Of a stretch of 16,650 nucleotides of DNA, positions 13,536 through 16,650 are shown in pieces. The DNA is taken from assembly GCA_017881145.1 (NCBI GenBank), contig JADGRG010000522.1, positions 1-16,650 of the forward strand. The letters are read 5' to 3'. The stretch comes from Sandaracinaceae bacterium (GTDB lineage Bacteria; Myxococcota_A; Polyangia; Polyangiales; JAFGIB01). Numbering within the stretch: the first letter of the stretch is position 1; each line of letters starts with the position of its first letter. The notes under the pieces are model-generated. The model was not told the origin of the DNA. It did not search any database and was given only the letters and a program-made list of their open reading frames with translations. The translations under genes were made by a program, and so were the position numbers.

Positions 13536-14939
13536 TTATTTCGCAGGGCTCACGCTGCGAAGACTTCCGTTCTTGGCGTCGGCCGGTGCGCCGTATTGCA
13601 GGAGCTTGCGATACAGGGTCTTGCGGTCGAGGCCGAGTGTTTGGGCCGTCAACGATTTGTTGCCGCCGAGCCGTTCCAGCACACGCAGGATGTAGCGCCG
13701 TTCGAGCTCCTCGAGTGGAATCAGCTCGCTGGTGTCATCGCTATCGAGCACCAGGCGCGTGCGCTTGTAGGAGCGTACTTTTTCCGGCAGGTCCTCGACC
13801 ACGATCTCCTCGAAGCGCGCCAAAGCCACCGCACGCTCCACGCAATTCTGCAGCTCGCGCACGTTGCCGGGCCAAGCGTAAGCCACCAGCTTCTCCGCGG
13901 CCGCTGGCGAGATCCCGTGCACGTTCTTGCCGAAGGCACCTGCGAAGTGCGTGACGAAGTGCTGTCCGAGCAGCAACACGTCGGTTCCACGGGCACGCAA
14001 GGGAGGCACTGCGATGTGGATGACATTGATGCGATAGTACAGGTCTTCGCGAAAGCGGTGCTCGGCAGCGGCGCTCTCCAGATCTCGATTGGTGGCAGCT
14101 ACGATGCGGGCGTCGAACGCGACGTCCGTGTCGCCGCCGACAGGTCGCACTTTGCGCTCCTGCAGCGCGCGCAAGAGCTTTGGCTGTAGCGAAAGCGGTA
14201 GCTCGCCGATCTCGTCGAGAAAGAGCGTGCCACCGTTGGCCTGCGTGAAGAGACCGGGGTGCGCCTCTTTGGCATCGGTGAAGGCACCACGCACGTGTCC
14301 GAAAAGCTCGCTCTCCAGCAAGCCCTCGGGCATCGCAGCGCAGTTAACTGCAACCAACGGGCCCGATCGACGCTGCGAGCGCTCGTGCAAAGCCTTGGCC
14401 ACGAGCTCTTTGCCGGTGCCGCTCTCGCCGGTGATCAGCACCGAGGCATCGGTCTCGGACACACGCTCGATGAAATCGTAGACCTGCTTCATGGAAGAGC
14501 TTGCGCCCAACAAGTCCGGCAGGGGCTGACTGGCTGCCACCGCCTTGCGCAAGCGTTTGACCTCGGAGCGCAGCGCGCGATGCTGCACGGCACGCTCCAG
14601 GCTGATCTGCAGCGCGTCGAGCTCGACGGGCTTGGTGATGAAATCGTAGGCGCCCGCGCGGATGGCTGCCGTCGCAGTCTCGAGGCTGCCGAAGGCCGTG
14701 AGCACGACCACTGGCATGTCGGGGCGGTTTGCTGCCGCGCGTTCGCAGAGCTCGATACCGCTCATGCCGGGCATGTTCAGATCCGTGACCAGCACGTCGA
14801 AGTCCTCGTTCTGCAGGAGCGAGAACCCCTCGGCAGCCGATGTCCTGACCGCCACGTCGAAGCCGCGCTTGGTCAGCCCGACCTGCAGGAGCTCGCACAT
14901 GCTTCGCTCGTCGTCCACAATCAGCGCTCGTCCCTTCAT
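13536..14939 (-). CDS. NtrC-family sigma-54-activating response regulator
   Basis: A 467-residue cytoplasmic regulator that activates sigma-54 promoters when phosphorylated. The receiver domain (1-120) has D9/D10, phospho-acceptor D53 in VLVTDLNMPGMSG, T81 and K103 in FITKP. The AAA+ domain (~143-375) has Walker A GESGTGKE (171-178), the sigma-54 loop GAFTDA (218-223, where GAFTGA is usual), Walker B TLFLDEIGELP (D242, E243) and FREDLYYRINV. A Fis-type helix-turn-helix ends it: LERLGGNKSLTAQTLGLDRKTLYRKL (421-446). The ATG at 14939 overlaps the kinase stop as ATGA, so the pair is translationally coupled. The frame continues to 15020, but the receiver domain begins exactly at 14939. The order and overlap make it the partner of the kinase. 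Target promoters are not visible here. Confidence 0.95.
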   Translation of the reverse strand: MKGRALIVDDERSMCELLQVGLTKRGFDVAVRTSAAEGFSLLQNEDFDVLVTDLNMPGMSGIELCERAAANRPDMPVVVLTAFGSLETATAAIRAGAYDFITKPVELDALQISLERAVQHRALRSEVKRLRKAVAASQPLPDLLGASSSMKQVYDFIERVSETDASVLITGESGTGKELVAKALHERSQRRSGPLVAVNCAAMPEGLLESELFGHVRGAFTDAKEAHPGLFTQANGGTLFLDEIGELPLSLQPKLLRALQERKVRPVGGDTDVAFDARIVAATNRDLESAAAEHRFREDLYYRINVIHIAVPPLRARGTDVLLLGQHFVTHFAGAFGKNVHGISPAAAEKLVAYAWPGNVRELQNCVERAVALARFEEIVVEDLPEKVRSYKRTRLVLDSDDTSELIPLEELERRYILRVLERLGGNKSLTAQTLGLDRKTLYRKLLQYGAPADAKNGSLRSVSPAK

Positions 14940-16402
14940 GTTCCTGCTCCCTCTTGCGCAAGTGGCAAATAGATCGAAAATGTGCTGCCCGCTCCGGGCG
15001 CGCTGGTGGTTTCTATCCAACCACCGTGCTCGCTGACTATTCCATGCGTGACTGCGAGCCCAAGACCGGTGCCCTCACCGATGTCCTTGGTGGTGAAGAA
15101 CGGCTCGAAGATACGCGCCTGCGTCTCGGCGTCCATGCCGTGGCCGTCGTCAGTGACGCTCAGAATGGCCCACGTGGCCTCACCGCCGCCCCGGTCTGCC
15201 GGCGCCTTCACGCTGGCGCGGGTGACGCTCATGCGCACGTGGCCCTGGTCGCCGACGGCATGGATAGCGTTGACGACCAAGTTGGCCAGCGCCTGCTGGA
15301 TCTGAGTCGGGTCGACCATGGCGACCACCGCTTCACCCGCCGTCAGGCTCAGTCTCACACCACGCTTGACGGCCATCGGTTCGAGCAGCGCCACGGCCTG
15401 CTGAGCGATGGTGCGCAGGTCTACCGAGGTGGGCTGCGACGCGCGCGGACGCGCAAACTCCAGAAGCTGGCGGATGATGTTGGTCATGCGCTTGGCTTGC
15501 TCCACGATGATCCGCGCATCGTCTTGGACTTGCCCACCCTGGCTTTCACCAGCGATGATCATCTGCGCACGACCCGCGACCACGTTGAGGGGAGTGCCCA
15601 GCTCGTGCGCGATGCCGGAGGCAAGCTTGCCCACCGTCATCAGGCGGTCGGCATGGCGTAGCTGCTGCACCGTCGCGATCCGGTCCTCGATCTCCTTGCG
15701 CAGACGCTCGTCGGCCGCGGCCAGGCGCTCGCACATCGCGTTGATCTCGGCAGCAATCTCACCGAGCTCGTCCCTCTGCGCCAGTTGGACCGGCACGGTG
15801 AGATCACCACCGCCGATGCGTCGGACTTTCTGCACCAGCTGCCGGGTCGGCCTTCCCACGAACACCGCGCCGACAGCGCCGGCCAGCAGCGCATAGAGCA
15901 CGACCAGCAGCAGCGTGGAGACAACCGTGCTGCGAATCGTGGTCTCCACGTAGGCGCGCTCATCCTCGAGCGACTCCCTGAGCTCGACCGCGCCCTTGCG
16001 GCTGTCTGGGACTTGCACCGGCACGTAGGTGTAGAGCGCGCCTCCCGCACGCTCACTGCGGTGACTCAAGGTGCGACCGGCGAGCACGGTGTCGAGCTCG
16101 CGGAAAGCCAACTCGGGCAGATAGCGTTCGTCGGTGCTCGGTTCGAGCCAGACGAAGCGCACTTGCACGTGCTGGCTCTTCTTGGCGACGTCGCGCACCA
16201 GGGAGAGCGCTGCCACCTCACCCTCGGTGCGAAATGCATAGGCCGTGGCGTGAGCGAGCACCGCGCCCATCAACGCCGCATCACGCCGCATGTCCTTGTC
16301 GAAGAGAGCGAGCTCGCGCTCCACGCGCATGTAAGCGTAGACGGCCAGCACCGCCACGATGCCAAGCACCAAGACCAAAACGAATTTGCGGGTGAGCCGC
16401 AT
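14936..16402 (-). CDS. Membrane sensor histidine kinase (HAMP-HisKA-HATPase), partner of the NtrC-type regulator
   Basis: A 488-residue inner-membrane sensor kinase. TM1 is ~7-25 and TM2 ~157-182, with a ~130-residue periplasmic sensor region between that I cannot assign to a family. HAMP follows (~183-235, GRPTRQLVQKVRRIGGGDLT). The HisKA H-box is KLASGIAHELGTPLNVV with phospho-acceptor His266. The ATPase domain has N-box ANLVVNAIHAV (N374, N378), G1 DDGHGMD (419-424), F-box FEPFFTTK (432-439) and G2 GTGLGLAV (444-451). It would autophosphorylate on His266 in response to an envelope signal and pass the phosphate to D53 of the downstream regulator. It reads into that gene by a 4-bp ATGA overlap. 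No clear Shine-Dalgarno precedes the ATG at 16402, but translation there starts directly into TM1, which supports it. Confidence 0.95.
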   Translation of the reverse strand: MRLTRKFVLVLVLGIVAVLAVYAYMRVERELALFDKDMRRDAALMGAVLAHATAYAFRTEGEVAALSLVRDVAKKSQHVQVRFVWLEPSTDERYLPELAFRELDTVLAGRTLSHRSERAGGALYTYVPVQVPDSRKGAVELRESLEDERAYVETTIRSTVVSTLLLVVLYALLAGAVGAVFVGRPTRQLVQKVRRIGGGDLTVPVQLAQRDELGEIAAEINAMCERLAAADERLRKEIEDRIATVQQLRHADRLMTVGKLASGIAHELGTPLNVVAGRAQMIIAGESQGGQVQDDARIIVEQAKRMTNIIRQLLEFARPRASQPTSVDLRTIAQQAVALLEPMAVKRGVRLSLTAGEAVVAMVDPTQIQQALANLVVNAIHAVGDQGHVRMSVTRASVKAPADRGGGEATWAILSVTDDGHGMDAETQARIFEPFFTTKDIGEGTGLGLAVTHGIVSEHGGWIETTSAPGAGSTFSIYLPLAQEGAGT

Positions 16403-16650
16403 GCGCGGCGATATCTAGCGGGATTCTCGACTCAAAGATAGCCGAGCACGGTGTGGCGGCCCGCCCCATCAGCGACGCTTCGGTTGCACGCTCGGGGTGC
16501 GCAAATGGCCGTGCCTGCGCTTACGGCGAGCGTCAGTTTCCGCGGACGCTTGCCAACCGCGCCCAGCTAGCCCCGAGCGGTGTTGCCGGCAGCCGGAAAC
16601 TCTGCTCTGGGATATGCTTCACGCCCCGAAGCCCCCCTCCGCCTCCGATG

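Noticed and set aside
14940..15020. Longer start for the response regulator at 15020
   Set aside because: The receiver domain begins at the ATGA overlap (14939). The extension lies inside the kinase gene and has no family counterpart.
16506..16521. Possible sigma-54 (-24/-12) promoter reading TGGCCGTGCCTGCGCT
   Set aside because: GG and GC are correctly spaced but several consensus positions fail, notably the TT before GC and the AC after TGGC. The match is too weak next to a known sigma-54 activator, where wishful reading is likely.
16403..16650. Possible plus-strand gene starting at ATG 16614 and running off the right edge
   Set aside because: Only 12 codons are visible, without a ribosome binding site. 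The remainder of this 248-bp stretch shows no gene or convincing promoter for the kinase.

Overview
This is a GC-rich chromosomal window, most likely from a myxobacterium (Myxococcota, Polyangia-like). The best taxonomic marker is at the left edge. A truncated plus-strand gene there ends in a MYXO-CTERM-like tail: Gly-Gly-Cys, a hydrophobic stretch, then an Arg cluster. Other features that fit are a secreted propeller protein with knottin-like cysteine repeats, an NtrC-type two-component pair and long GC-rich antisense open frames. No tRNA, rRNA, CRISPR array, IS element or phage gene was seen.

Layout. (1) 1-359 (+): 3' end of a MYXO-CTERM surface protein. (2) 447-2504 (-): a 685-aa polytopic membrane protein resembling GT-C glycosyltransferase-like proteins. 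(3) 2631-7427 (-): five genes in one direction, read as TlpA-like thioredoxin, DUF3570 outer-membrane protein, an unrecognised two-domain barrel protein, a DUF4266 lipoprotein ending GGGCGCN, and a short DsbD/ScsB-like thiol transporter. Two tandem copies of a strong hairpin sit just before dsbD. (4) 7650-8318 (-): a TetR regulator, divergent from a three-gene operon at 8457-10959 (+). That operon encodes two unrecognised proteins and a GMC flavin oxidoreductase, joined by ATGA stop/start overlaps. The shared upstream region holds three tandem copies of an operator-like motif over a plausible promoter. (5) 11071-13377 (+): a large exported protein with an Ig-like domain, a CxxCH site, propeller repeats and a tail of two six-cysteine modules. 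(6) 13536-16402 (-): a membrane histidine kinase overlapping its sigma-54-activating response regulator by ATGA.

How the genes may work together. The 2631-7427 block reads as an envelope redox pathway. DsbD would move reducing power from the cytoplasm to periplasmic thiols, TlpA would be a periplasmic thiol reductase, and the DUF4266 lipoprotein with its paired tail cysteines is a possible client beside two outer-membrane barrels. ApbE, which I recall as a frequent partner of DUF4266/DUF3570 genes, is absent here. The TetR/GMC block looks like a self-contained inducible oxidation module. The two-component system has no visible target in the window. The best candidates for undescribed biology are the DUF4266/DUF3570 redox operon with its extra barrel protein, and the TetR-controlled GMC operon with its two unknown partners.
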